Source: an uncultured Collinsella sp. (GTDB lineage: Bacteria; Actinomycetota; Coriobacteriia; Coriobacteriales; Coriobacteriaceae). From it: a DNA stretch of 64,000 bases. This document shows positions 49,930 to 58,395 of this stretch, piece after piece. The position numbers were made by a program, and so were the translations under genes. The stretch lies in the NCBI GenBank assembly GCA_937925715.1, contig CALAMG010000003.1, positions 1-64,000 on the forward strand, written 5' to 3'. Below the pieces are notes generated by a model that worked only from the letters and a program-made list of their open reading frames with translations, did not search any database and had not been told where the DNA came from. Position 1 is the first letter of the stretch, and each line of letters begins with the position of its first letter.

Positions 49930-51779
49930 GAAAGATCACTCTCCGTATAGGTTCTTTGGTATCCGAGCAAATATAGGCATATCCCAACGATTATAGAGGA
50001 TAGGATTCCCGCAACCGCCGCCTTGGCGATGACCGCGGCTGCAAGGCTGGCAATTTCCATATGGTGTGCAAGACAGGACGCCGCTGCGCAGCCGATGCCG
50101 GTGACAGCGATGGCGGCGATTGCGGCAAGGTTTGAGTCCTGATTGGCACGCTTGGCATGGGCATTGAGCAGCGCGGATGACGCTGCGGCAGTTGCCGCGG
50201 CCAGCCCAAAGGCAGCCCAAAGGAGCGGGCCTCCCAGCGCTGCGGCAACGTTACCGAGCCCCAGCACGCCTCCGGCTGAAAGTGTGACCGTGGCCAGACG
50301 GGCAAAAAGCGCGCCCATGCCCGTTGCTGCGGCGGCGCTTGCCGGGCCGAGCCAAAATGACGCGACGCCGGCGGCGACCCCAGCTGCTAGGAAGGTATTG
50401 CCGGTCAGACAGCCAAGCGCGAGTGCACAGGTGAGTGCGGCGCTCGCGGCAGTCTCGGTGCGACCCCAGGCGATCCACCAACCGGACATGGCGGCGGCAA
50501 AGATCACCGCGACGGGCAGCATCGACAGGATGCCCTGTGCCTGCATGGTGGCGTTGGCCATGAGCACCAAAAAGCCCACAGCCGAGATGGCCGAGCCAAT
50601 CTGGGGGGCCAGGCCAGCCGCCGCTCCGATCGCGATAGCCGCAATGACCAGGCCGGGAAGCGCCGCGACCCCGGCCGTTTGCATCAGCAAAAAGCTAAAG
50701 GTGCCGCACGTTAGCGCCGAGATAGTGCGCATGGTGTAGTCGCGCGCATGGCTCCAGCGCGTGCCCGCCCAGCCGAGTGCGGGGTCGACCTCGATGGCGT
50801 CGTCCTCGTAGTGCGACGGCTCGATACCGTCGAGCTCCTGCTCGTCATCCGAAAGCTCGCCAACCATTTGCTCCAGGCTGCGACGGCCCTCGCGCACGCT
50901 GCCCAGACCGGCAAGGAGCTGGTCGCAAAATGCCTCGATGCTGTTGGGGCGGTCCTGCGGCATGGGGGAGAGCGCGCTCATGAGCGCGCTCTCGGCTCCC
51001 GGGGGAAAGTGTGGTATCAGCTCGCTGGGATAGGTGGCGCCGCCGATGATGCGGTCGAGCGAGTCGGCGGGCGTGGCCGCCATAAAGGGAGCGCTGCCGC
51101 ACAGGCCCTCGTAGATCACACAGGCGAGGGCAAAGACATCGGCGCGCTCGTCGACCGTGCCGGTCTCGATATCGAGCTGCTCGGGCGGCATGTAGCCGAT
51201 GGTGCCGCCGCGCGAGCCGCCAAAGCCACCGGCGGACGACAGTCGCGCCATGCCAAAGTCGGTGAGCTTTACATTGCCCGAGTGGTCGATGAGCACGTTG
51301 GCGGGCTTAATGTCCAGGTGGAGTACGCCATTACTATGCGCGAAGGTGAGCGCCTGGCCCAGGGCATCGGCAATGGCCGCGGCCTCGTCAAAGGTAAGTG
51401 AGTGGCCGTCCACGCGGTGCAAAAACTCGGCCAGCGACATGCCATCGACATATTCCATAACCAGGTAGGCATAGGCTGTGTCGTGCGTAAAGTCGATGAC
51501 CTGCACGATGTTGGGATGTTGAAGCATAGCGGCAGTGTGCGCCTCGCGCAGGACATCCATGATGTCGCTGGCGGGCATGCCGGCACCGTTGATAAGGGGG
51601 ATGCGCTTAATGGCGACGCGGCGGCGCAGATGCGTGTCGCGGCAGATTTCGATGGAGCCAAAACCGCCGGTCGCAAGTGTCTCGAGCGGCTGGTACCGCT
51701 TGAGCAGCTCGCGAGAGCTGGTGCCCTCCAAAGGAACGTCCGGCGAGAACCGGGCGGTATGTTGCGAGAAAAGCGGCAT
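49926..51779 (-). CDS. Membrane Ser/Thr protein kinase, first gene of the cell-wall operon
   Basis: A 617-residue kinase. Catalytic region about 28-290: Gly loop LATGGFGSIEICRD, VAIKRIPL, catalytic HLDIKPANVL (the usual HRD arginine is Leu), DFGMAR and MPPEQLD. The C-terminal half (about 355-610) is about ten hydrophobic segments rich in Ala/Gly, with no extracellular sensor domain. It stands in the pknA position. Loss of the HRD arginine argues against activation-loop phosphorylation control. ATG at 51779 follows GAGGG. Confidence 0.9.
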   Translation of the reverse strand: MPLFSQHTARFSPDVPLEGTSSRELLKRYQPLETLATGGFGSIEICRDTHLRRRVAIKRIPLINGAGMPASDIMDVLREAHTAAMLQHPNIVQVIDFTHDTAYAYLVMEYVDGMSLAEFLHRVDGHSLTFDEAAAIADALGQALTFAHSNGVLHLDIKPANVLIDHSGNVKLTDFGMARLSSAGGFGGSRGGTIGYMPPEQLDIETGTVDERADVFALACVIYEGLCGSAPFMAATPADSLDRIIGGATYPSELIPHFPPGAESALMSALSPMPQDRPNSIEAFCDQLLAGLGSVREGRRSLEQMVGELSDDEQELDGIEPSHYEDDAIEVDPALGWAGTRWSHARDYTMRTISALTCGTFSFLLMQTAGVAALPGLVIAAIAIGAAAGLAPQIGSAISAVGFLVLMANATMQAQGILSMLPVAVIFAAAMSGWWIAWGRTETAASAALTCALALGCLTGNTFLAAGVAAGVASFWLGPASAAAATGMGALFARLATVTLSAGGVLGLGNVAAALGGPLLWAAFGLAAATAAASSALLNAHAKRANQDSNLAAIAAIAVTGIGCAAASCLAHHMEIASLAAAVIAKAAVAGILSSIIVGICLYLLGYQRTYTESDLS

Positions 51780-51938
51780 GGCCAACCCTCGTGCGTTTAA
51801 AGTTCGTTTGCGAGCGGCGGGCGCGGGGCCGAGCCATTCGCGGTGGCATAGATGCTGCTAGTGTAGCACGCTCGGGCGGATGGCGAGGATAACGGGATGC
51901 GAGGCTGCCTGTCTGACTTGGCTCTGTTTTGGCTCGCT

Positions 51939-52110
51939 CGGAAAGCGCACCCCACTTTGCGACCAAATTAAGGGATGCACTTTCCGAATGGGGTGGTCTG
52001 CGGAAACTGCGTCCCAGAATATTGGCGTAGAGCGGGATGCGCTTTCCGGATGGGCGCTCAAAAGGAAACCGCATCCCACTTTGGAGCGCCAAAACGGGAT
52101 GCGGTTTCCG
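51939..52110. repeat. Mosaic array of TTTCCG/CGGAAA inverted half-sites (array 4)
   Basis: The clearest array: CGGAAAGCGCACCCC, GGGATGCACTTTCCG, CGGAAACTGCGTCCC, GGGATGCGCTTTCCG, GGAAACCGCATCCC and GGGATGCGGTTTCCG in alternating orientation. It fills the gap of 387 bases between the kinase start and the YcxB-like gene end, apart from the kinase's promoter, which I could not define. Confidence 0.85.
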
Positions 52111-52166
52111 CTGTCAGTCTAAGTTACGCCTAAGCAGGCGGCCGGAGCTTGGGCCCCGTGCTCGGG

Positions 52167-52883
52167 TTAGCGCTTCTTCTTGTTCTTCTTCTGCTTGCGC
52201 TGCTTGCCCTTGGTCTCCTGGGGCTTGTCGCCCTGTTTGGCTTCGGCGGCGGCCTTTTCTGCCTTCATCTTCTTGCGTTTGGTCTCGATGCGGAGTTTTT
52301 TGTTGATGCGGGCCTTGAGGAAGGTGCCAAACTGCTCGGCATCGCCGCGAACAAAGGTGTCCTTAGGGATCGTCACGCCCTGGTCGGCGAACATGGCCAC
52401 AAAGATGCGCTCGCCGTCGAGCACGTGGTCGAGCTTTTCAAACGGGAAGAACTGCGACTTGCCGCTCTTGCCCCAAACCATCAGGCCGTCCTCGTTGGCG
52501 GCGACGCGGCGATAGCGGCCACCCATGGACTCGTCGGCCTCGACGGCGTCGATAAAGTCGCGGGCTAGCGTGTGGTGCAGGTTCTTGCTCCACCAGGTCA
52601 AAAAGGCGCCGAACACGATCAGCACGACGCCGAACTTGATCCAGCTGCCGCCGGCCACCAACATGCCGATGCCGATGAGCGCGGCAATCGCGGCGGCGAC
52701 GTACAGGGAGCCACGGCGCCTGGGCGAGGCGACCAGGCGCGCAAAGTCGGTGACCAGGTCGTTTTCGTACTGGTACTCGTTGAGGTACAGGATGCCGTCA
52801 TCGGCCGCGGCCTGCTCCTCGAGCGCGACCTCGACCTGGTCGGCTGCTTCGGAGGGAACGAGGTTGCTCTCTGCGTCTGCCAT
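52167..52883 (-). CDS. YcxB-like membrane protein with a very basic tail
   Basis: A 238-residue protein. Two close membrane segments (SLYVAAAIAALIGIGMLVAGGSW and IKFGVVLIVFGAFLTWW) at about 57-95 are followed by a YcxB-type domain (LARDFIDAV...YRRVAANEDGLMVWGKSGKSQFFPFEKLDHVLDGERIFVAMF). The last 45 residues are Lys/Arg/Glu-rich and end in KNKKKR, perhaps a nucleic-acid or membrane-surface contact. Function is unknown for the family. It is divergent from dnaX. Confidence 0.85.
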   Translation of the reverse strand: MADAESNLVPSEAADQVEVALEEQAAADDGILYLNEYQYENDLVTDFARLVASPRRRGSLYVAAAIAALIGIGMLVAGGSWIKFGVVLIVFGAFLTWWSKNLHHTLARDFIDAVEADESMGGRYRRVAANEDGLMVWGKSGKSQFFPFEKLDHVLDGERIFVAMFADQGVTIPKDTFVRGDAEQFGTFLKARINKKLRIETKRKKMKAEKAAAEAKQGDKPQETKGKQRKQKKNKKKR

Positions 52884-52998
52884 GCTCTTTAGACTCCTAT
52901 CGCGGCGGGCTCGCCGTACGGGTTATTATGAATGCAGTATGCCGTGCGACCGCATGGCCGTCGCGGCAACAAGTCTCAGTATACCCGGGGGAGCACCC

Positions 52999-55479
52999 AT
53001 GGAATCGTTGTACCGAAAGTATCGCCCGCTCACCTTCGACTCCGTGGTGGGCCAGCAGCATATCGTCTCGACGCTCGAGCACGCCATCACCGAGGGGCGC
53101 CTGTCCCACGCGTACCTATTCTGCGGACCGCGCGGCACGGGCAAGACCACCATGGCGCGCATTCTGGCCAAGGCGCTGCTCTGCCGCAATGCCGAGGCGG
53201 CGCGCGCCGAGGGTGCGAGCGGCTGCATGCCCGACGGCACCTGTGAGGAATGCGAGCTCATCGCCGAGGGCAACCACCCAGACGTTTACGAGCTCGATGC
53301 CGCCTCCCGCACGGGCGTGGACAATGTGCGCGAGGAAATCATCAACTCCGTCAACTTTGCCCCGGTGCGCGGCAAGTACAAGATTTATATCATCGACGAG
53401 GTCCACATGCTCACAACGGCGGCGTTTAACGCGCTGCTCAAGACGCTCGAGGAGCCGCCGGCACACGTGATCTTTGTGCTGTGCACCACCGACCCGCAAA
53501 AGATTCTGGAGACCATCCTCTCGCGCTGCCAGCGCTTCGATTTCCACCGCATCGGCAACGAGGATATCGAGCATCGCCTGTCTTACGTGTGCGAGCAGGA
53601 GGGCTTCGATTACGACGACGAGGCGCTGGCTATCGTGGCGCGCCATGCCAAGGGCGGCATGCGCGACGCGTTGTCCACGCTGGAGCAGCTGAGCGTCTTT
53701 GGCAACGGTTCTGTGCATGCGGACGACGCCCGCTCGCTTTTAGGCGAGGTTTCGGACCAGATTCTGGGCGAGTTTTCCCGCGCCATTGCCGATCGCGATG
53801 TTGCCGAGCTCTATGGACTGATCCGTGCGCAGGTCGAGGAAGGAAACGACCTGCTGGAGCTGACGCGCGACCTGGTGGCGCATGTGCGTGACGTGTACGT
53901 TGCCTGCGTTGCCGGTGCCCGTGCCGAGCTGTTTGAGGGCGGCTCCGAGCAGGCCGAGGCGCTTGCTGCCGAGGCCGCTGCCTTTGGCGAGCATCCTGCC
54001 GACCGCCTGGCCCGTGTGCTGACGGTGCTCGACGATGCCGCACTGGAGATGAGGGGCGCGAGCGACGTGCGCCTGGTGCTCGAGATTGCCTGCACGCGTC
54101 TGGCACGTCCCGAGGCTGATTTAACGATTGAGGCATTGGCCGAGCGCGTGGCGCGTCTGGAGGCCATGGTTGCCAACGGCGCCGTGCCGGCGAGCGTGGC
54201 TGCTGCTCAGGCCGCCGCGCCTGCAGCATCCGTACCCGCTGCTGCCCAACAGCCGACGCTCATTTCGGGCGCTCGTGCTGCCACTCCGGCGGCATCCGCT
54301 GCCCCCGCTGCTACGTCCGCGCGCCAGGGAGGTATGCCTTGGGACCGTGGTGCTGCTGTTCCGACTGCCCAGCCTGCGCCCTGTTCTGCGTCCGTGTCAG
54401 CTTCCAAGCCTGCAGCGCCTGCGCCTCAGCCTGCGCCGGCTCCGACGCCTCAGCCCGTTGCGGCCCCCGCGCCTGCCACCGCTCCGGCACCTAAGCCCCA
54501 GTCCAACAATGCCGCCCAGGTTGCCGCCGCCGGTGCTGCCGAGACCCCCGCGGTCGAGGACGCCGGCGAGCTCCAGCGCAAATGGGCCGAGGTCGTCGAG
54601 CGCGTCAAGGCTCGTCAGGCCTCCTACGCAGGGCTTTTGCTCAACGCCCGCGCCACGGCCGACGACGGCTCCAAGCTCACGGTCTCGTTCCCCGCGGGTT
54701 CGACTTTTGCCATTAAGATGCTCGGTCGCGCCGATACGCAGTCGGTGGTCCTGCCGACGGTTTGCGCGGTCTTCGGTCGTCGTACCGTCGACTATGTCCT
54801 GGATGGGGGTGGCACGCCGGCTCCTCAACATGAGGAGCATTCTCCATCTGCACGGGCTGCGGTATCTGCGGACCCGCAACCCGTGTCCTCGGCGGCCCCT
54901 GTATCCTCGAGCGCCAGCGCGACGCAGCAGCAAGCGGCACCGGTAGCGGTATCGACCTCGTCGGCGCCTAAGCCTGCGGCGCCCAAACCAGCTGCTCCGA
55001 CACCCGCACCCAAGCCCGTCTCGCCCGCGCCCAAGTCGTCTGACCTGGGCAAAGCCCCCTGGCTACGCTCCGACAACCCCGCCGGCGCTCCTGCCACGGG
55101 TAAGCTCCCGACCGAGCCCGCACCCCGTGCGCCCGAGCGCTCGGCTGCTCCCAAGGCCCAGCCTGTCGCGCAGTCCGCGCCGTGGGAATCCGAGCAGGTG
55201 CCCTACGACGACGCTATGGTCGGCGGCTTCGCTGGCGATGCGAGCGGGGACGATCTGCCTCCGTTCGACGTGCCGGGTGCGACGCCCGCGCCCAAGTCCG
55301 CTGTAACTGCCCCCAAAGAGGAGGACGCTCCTGCAGCTCCCTGGGAGTCCAACCCCGGCGCCGGCAGCCCCTTCGGCCACCAGGGCGCAGCCCCGAGCAT
55401 CCCGCAGACCGAGGACGAGGCCAAAGATCTCATCCGCAGCGTCTTCGGTCAGGCCACCATCTTCAAGCCGGTGGAGTAG
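52999..55479 (+). CDS. dnaX: DNA polymerase III subunit gamma/tau
   Basis: DnaX (826 aa), the clamp-loader ATPase. The AAA core opens MESLYRKYRPLTFDSVVGQQHIV, with Walker A GPRGTGKT near 45, the zinc cysteines around CRNAEAARAEGASGCMPDGTCEEC, Walker B YIIDEVHML and sensor CTTDPQKI. Domain III extends to about 370. A very long Ala/Pro-rich tail (about 400-826) contains a small folded part (about 525-590, LQRKWAEVVERVKARQASYAGLLLNARAT). ATG at 52999 follows GGGGGAGC; the upstream frame overlaps the divergent gene. No frameshift signal for a shorter gamma form was noticed. Confidence 0.96.
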   Translation: MESLYRKYRPLTFDSVVGQQHIVSTLEHAITEGRLSHAYLFCGPRGTGKTTMARILAKALLCRNAEAARAEGASGCMPDGTCEECELIAEGNHPDVYELDAASRTGVDNVREEIINSVNFAPVRGKYKIYIIDEVHMLTTAAFNALLKTLEEPPAHVIFVLCTTDPQKILETILSRCQRFDFHRIGNEDIEHRLSYVCEQEGFDYDDEALAIVARHAKGGMRDALSTLEQLSVFGNGSVHADDARSLLGEVSDQILGEFSRAIADRDVAELYGLIRAQVEEGNDLLELTRDLVAHVRDVYVACVAGARAELFEGGSEQAEALAAEAAAFGEHPADRLARVLTVLDDAALEMRGASDVRLVLEIACTRLARPEADLTIEALAERVARLEAMVANGAVPASVAAAQAAAPAASVPAAAQQPTLISGARAATPAASAAPAATSARQGGMPWDRGAAVPTAQPAPCSASVSASKPAAPAPQPAPAPTPQPVAAPAPATAPAPKPQSNNAAQVAAAGAAETPAVEDAGELQRKWAEVVERVKARQASYAGLLLNARATADDGSKLTVSFPAGSTFAIKMLGRADTQSVVLPTVCAVFGRRTVDYVLDGGGTPAPQHEEHSPSARAAVSADPQPVSSAAPVSSSASATQQQAAPVAVSTSSAPKPAAPKPAAPTPAPKPVSPAPKSSDLGKAPWLRSDNPAGAPATGKLPTEPAPRAPERSAAPKAQPVAQSAPWESEQVPYDDAMVGGFAGDASGDDLPPFDVPGATPAPKSAVTAPKEEDAPAAPWESNPGAGSPFGHQGAAPSIPQTEDEAKDLIRSVFGQATIFKPVE

Positions 55480-55500
55480 CTGCGCAGGCGGGTATACTGC

Positions 55501-55974
55501 TCAAGAAGAGAACTCTTTGTCCGGGCGCATCTGTATTTCGGACATGTATAGCGTGGTGCCACGTATGTCGCATTCGAGCAAACAGGTGCGCGACGGCCGG
55601 CCTAGGATGTTGAGGTCGATACGATACGTCGCATGGCTGTCTGTGTGCTCGACTTGCTCGGCGTCGACGGTTGCTCCGATTGTCGAATAGTCGCCTAGCT
55701 CGGCATCGACAATCTTGGAGTTATTAATCTCGACCTTGAACTCTTGGTAGAGGGACGGGCTGTTGTAGTAAACGGTTCGGGTTCCGTCGGTGCACTTATC
55801 GGTCGTCTCCCATTTGACGATGGGCTGATCCGAGCTGGCTATCAGCAGTTCTGCTCCAAAGGCTATAGCATGGGTGATGACAACCAGCAATGCCCAGCCG
55901 ACAAAGAGATAGAGAACAAAATATGCAGCGGGGTGTTTTGAGCGGATGTTTTGGAGCGCGTCGGGGGCATTCAT
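55501..55974 (-). CDS. Small membrane-anchored exported protein (157 aa)
   Basis: Not recognised. A membrane segment (AAYFVLYLFVGWALLVVITHAIAFGAELLI) at about 16-46 is followed by an exported beta-rich domain with cysteines CTDGTRTVYYN and TCLLECDIRGTTLYMSE. GGAGGTACC precedes the ATG and TATAAT lies upstream on the minus strand (56014-56009). It is inserted in opposite orientation between dnaX and ybaB, which are usually adjacent, and has lower GC than either. Its topology resembles the anchored proteins at 22.7-25.4 kb, but no shared motif was found. Confidence 0.75.
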   Translation of the reverse strand: MNAPDALQNIRSKHPAAYFVLYLFVGWALLVVITHAIAFGAELLIASSDQPIVKWETTDKCTDGTRTVYYNSPSLYQEFKVEINNSKIVDAELGDYSTIGATVDAEQVEHTDSHATYRIDLNILGRPSRTCLLECDIRGTTLYMSEIQMRPDKEFSS

Positions 55975-56132
55975 GGGGTACCTCCAAATTGCTATCTATG
56001 GCAATCAAATTATACCCCACCGTCATGAGCGCCACCTCGAGTGGTGGCTCGGCATTTAGCCATTTAGTGGTACGCATTAAATGTCGGATTCCGGCTCTAC
56101 AAGATTTAGCTTTCAATCTTATGCAGATGCGA

Positions 56133-56152
56133 ATTATGCAACTTTGCATAAT
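56133..56152. promoter_or_regulatory. Perfect 8-bp-arm palindrome in the ybaB upstream gap
   Basis: ATTATGCA-ACTT-TGCATAAT lies in a short AT-rich patch of the 339-base gap between the divergent 55974 start and ybaB. It could bind a regulator of either gene. Nothing else was recognised in the gap except a minus-strand -10. Confidence 0.4.
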
Positions 56153-56313
56153 CATTGGGTGCGGTCTGCACTCAGGACATGTATATCGACTGAGGTAGCG
56201 TGACCGCCCCGCTTGCTGGCCTCGCGCCGTGGTACGATTTTTGAGTTTGAAAGTCCCGCCGCGCCCCGGCTGCCCTTGCAGCTCGTTGCGCGGCCGCACG
56301 CAAAGGAGCCATC

Positions 56314-56634
56314 ATGGCCGGTATGAACATGCAGCAGATGATGAAGCAGGCTCGCAAGATGCAGGAGCAGCTTGCCGCCGCGCAGGAGAACCTCAAGTCC
56401 CAGACCGTCGACGCCTCTGCCGGCGGCGGCATGGTCAAGGTGACCGTTAACGGCGAGATGGAGCTCGTCAACCTCACCATCGACCCCGATGCCCTCGATC
56501 CCGAGGATGTCGATATGCTGCAGGACATGATCATGGCTGCTGTTAACGAGGCCGTTCGCGGCGTCAACGAGCTCGCCAACAAGCAGATGGGCGCCATCAC
56601 CGGCGGCCTCAACATCCCGGGCATGCCGTTCTAA
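56314..56634 (+). CDS. Nucleoid-associated protein YbaB/EbfC
   Basis: A 106-residue YbaB/EbfC family DNA-binding protein: MNMQQMMKQARKMQEQLAAAQENL, VDASAGGGMVKVTVNGEMELVNLTIDP and a C-terminal helix with NELANKQM. It binds DNA as a tweezer-like dimer. AAAGGAG precedes the ATG. As usual, it lies between dnaX and recR, and recR starts 13 bases later. Confidence 0.95.
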   Translation: MAGMNMQQMMKQARKMQEQLAAAQENLKSQTVDASAGGGMVKVTVNGEMELVNLTIDPDALDPEDVDMLQDMIMAAVNEAVRGVNELANKQMGAITGGLNIPGMPF

Positions 56635-56647
56635 GACACACATATAT

Positions 56648-57244
56648 ATGAGCGCGAATCACAGTCTGCAAAAACTGCTCGATGAGCTGGGTCGTCTGCC
56701 GGGCATTGGTCCCAAGTCGGCCCAGCGCATAGCCTATTACCTGCTCGAGGCCGATGCCGAGGAGGCCCGCCGCCTGGCCGAGGCCATCCTGGAGGTTAAG
56801 CAGGAGGTCCACTTTTGCAGCCGTTGCTTTAACTACGCCACGGCCGACGAGTGCTCCATCTGCCAGGATCCGATGCGCGATACCACTCGCATTTGCGTGG
56901 TGGGCGAGCCGCGCGACGTCCAGGCAATCGAGCGCACGGGCAGCTACCATGGCCTGTACCATGTGCTGGGCGGCGTGATCAGCCCCATGGACAAGATCGG
57001 TCCCGAGCAGCTGCATATCCGCGAGCTGCTGGCGCGCCTGGGCCACGAGGACATCCACGAGGTCATCATTGCCACCAACCCCAACATTGAAGGCGAGACC
57101 ACGGCGAGCTACCTTGCTCGCACCATCAAGCCATTGGGCGTTGAGGTATCGCGTCTTGCGAGCGGCCTTCCCGTGGGCGGCGACTTGGAGTATGCCGACG
57201 AGCTTACGCTTGGCCGCGCTATCGAGGCCCGCCGCGCGATTTAG
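56648..57244 (+). CDS. recR: Recombination mediator RecR
   Basis: RecR (198 aa) helps RecF/RecO load RecA at gaps. N-terminal helix-hairpin-helix (LDELGRLPGIGPKSAQRIAYYLL), zinc site CSRCFNYATADECSIC, Toprim domain (ICVVGEPRDVQAIERTGSYHGLYHVLGG) and a C-terminal segment with DLEYADELTLGRAIEAR. Length is standard. It forms a transcription unit with ybaB. Confidence 0.96.
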   Translation: MSANHSLQKLLDELGRLPGIGPKSAQRIAYYLLEADAEEARRLAEAILEVKQEVHFCSRCFNYATADECSICQDPMRDTTRICVVGEPRDVQAIERTGSYHGLYHVLGGVISPMDKIGPEQLHIRELLARLGHEDIHEVIIATNPNIEGETTASYLARTIKPLGVEVSRLASGLPVGGDLEYADELTLGRAIEARRAI

Positions 57245-57281
57245 GTGGCGAGCCTGCTCCTGCCGTATGTTTTCCTCGCGA

Positions 57282-57311
57282 CGCACGGGGTAGTCATAAT
57301 TTCCCCGTGCG
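57282..57311 (+). terminator. Hairpin after recR
   Basis: A 9-bp stem (CGCACGGGG / CCCCGTGCG) with a 12-base loop, 37 bases after the recR stop. It has no proper T-run, so it is a weak terminator. Confidence 0.5.
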
Positions 57312-57322
57312 ACTGTGAGTTT

Positions 57323-57405
57323 GTTGTGCAACAAAGATGCTTCGTATCCGCTTATCGCATGGATGCTTCCGCTCGCATCCTTAATTTGCCCATTCGTTGC
57401 GCAAC
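57323..57405. promoter_or_regulatory. Two GTTGYGCAAC palindromes, second overlapping a -35
   Basis: GTTGTGCAAC (57323-57332) and GTTGCGCAAC (57396-57405) lie 73 bases apart. The second contains TTGCGC, which with GATACA 17 bases on could be the promoter of the 57490 operon. A repressor dimer binding both is plausible. Confidence 0.45.
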
Positions 57406-57449
57406 CTTTTGGGTTCGCTGATACACTCAAATAAGGATTCGAATGAATG

Positions 57450-57474
57450 CGCCGCTTCTGAGCGGCGTGTTTTT
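57450..57474 (+). terminator. Leader hairpin (attenuator-like) before the secreted-protein gene
   Basis: CGCCGCT-TCTG-AGCGGCG followed by TGTTTTT, ending 15 bases before the ATG and just ahead of GGAGG. It has terminator form but lies between a likely promoter and the ribosome site, so it would act as an attenuator. Confidence 0.6.
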
Positions 57475-57489
57475 GTTGGAGGAGAACGC

Positions 57490-58395
57490 ATGCGGCCCGG
57501 TGGCACTCAGACAAAGCGCGGCGCCGCGGTGCGCATGCGACGCCGACTGGGCTTGGCGCCGCGGGCGTACGCACTGCTATCGTGCTCGCTGGTGCTGGTC
57601 ATAGCTGGCGTTTCTGCCTATGGCATGACCGTGCCGTCCATGATGCAGGCGCATGCCGCACGCGAACCGCACGTGGGGCATGAGGTCAAAAGTGATCTGG
57701 GCACCACGACTGGATATGCTTGGGCAAGTGTGGTCGCGCATATTGTTTTTGGCACCGACGATGCGGATGGCGCCGAGGCCCCGGACAACGAAGTCACGCT
57801 TGCCAATGGCAAAACCATCGTGCTCACCAACACCAAGATCATCGATCGGTTGTCCAACAATAGCGTGGCGGCAACGGTGAATAAGGTCGAGCAGCAGAAG
57901 GAGCAGGACGCCCAGCAGTCCGGAAAGCCCGGTAGCTCGGATACTTCTGGCTCCGGCTCGGATTCATCGAGTTCGGGCGGCGGCTCTGGGCCGGGTTCCT
58001 CTACCGGAGGGTCTGGAAACGGCGGCTCGACGGGCGGCAACACTGACAACGATACAAACTCCGGTGGCCTTTCCGCTGCTGAAGAAGAGAGCATTCACAG
58101 TTGGCTTGTGACCAAGTACAACATGCTCGGCGGCTATGTTTCTCGTGCCAATGACGTGGTCTCGACCTATAACTCTACGGGAGATCCCAGACCGTGCGAC
58201 AGCCTGGCGAATGACATGTTTGCCATCCGTGCTGAGTTCGGTCGACAAAGGTTCTCGACCGAATCTAAGTGGTATCAGCAGTATGCCAATCTGTGGGGCT
58301 GTTACACCAACCTATGTCAATGGGTCGGCCATTACGGCGATGATGACGTCGCGCTCGGTAACTTCAACAATAACGTGGCGGCGCTTGCCCTATGA
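57490..58395 (+). CDS. Exported protein with Gly/Ser-rich linker
   Basis: A 301-residue protein, not recognised. A basic N-terminus and one hydrophobic segment (AYALLSCSLVLVIAGVSAYGM) form a signal anchor or signal peptide. About 105 residues follow with a Gln/Glu patch, then a Gly/Ser/Asn linker of roughly 55 residues (about 145-200). The end is a small folded domain (about 205-301) with LVTKYNMLGGYVSRANDVV, CDSLANDMFAIRAEFG and CYTNLCQWVGHY. GGAGGAGAAC precedes the ATG. It is the first gene of a three-gene unit; its stop overlaps the kinase start (ATGA), suggesting a surface partner of that kinase. Confidence 0.8.
   Translation: MRPGGTQTKRGAAVRMRRRLGLAPRAYALLSCSLVLVIAGVSAYGMTVPSMMQAHAAREPHVGHEVKSDLGTTTGYAWASVVAHIVFGTDDADGAEAPDNEVTLANGKTIVLTNTKIIDRLSNNSVAATVNKVEQQKEQDAQQSGKPGSSDTSGSGSDSSSSGGGSGPGSSTGGSGNGGSTGGNTDNDTNSGGLSAAEEESIHSWLVTKYNMLGGYVSRANDVVSTYNSTGDPRPCDSLANDMFAIRAEFGRQRFSTESKWYQQYANLWGCYTNLCQWVGHYGDDDVALGNFNNNVAALAL

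Noticed and set aside
52525..52998. N-terminal extension of DnaX
   Set aside because: It overlaps the divergent YcxB-like gene; DnaX homology begins exactly at MESLYRKYRP.
52884..52998. SRP (4.5S/6S-like) RNA upstream of dnaX
   Set aside because: The region contains GC-rich stems but not the conserved GGAAG-type SRP domain IV core.
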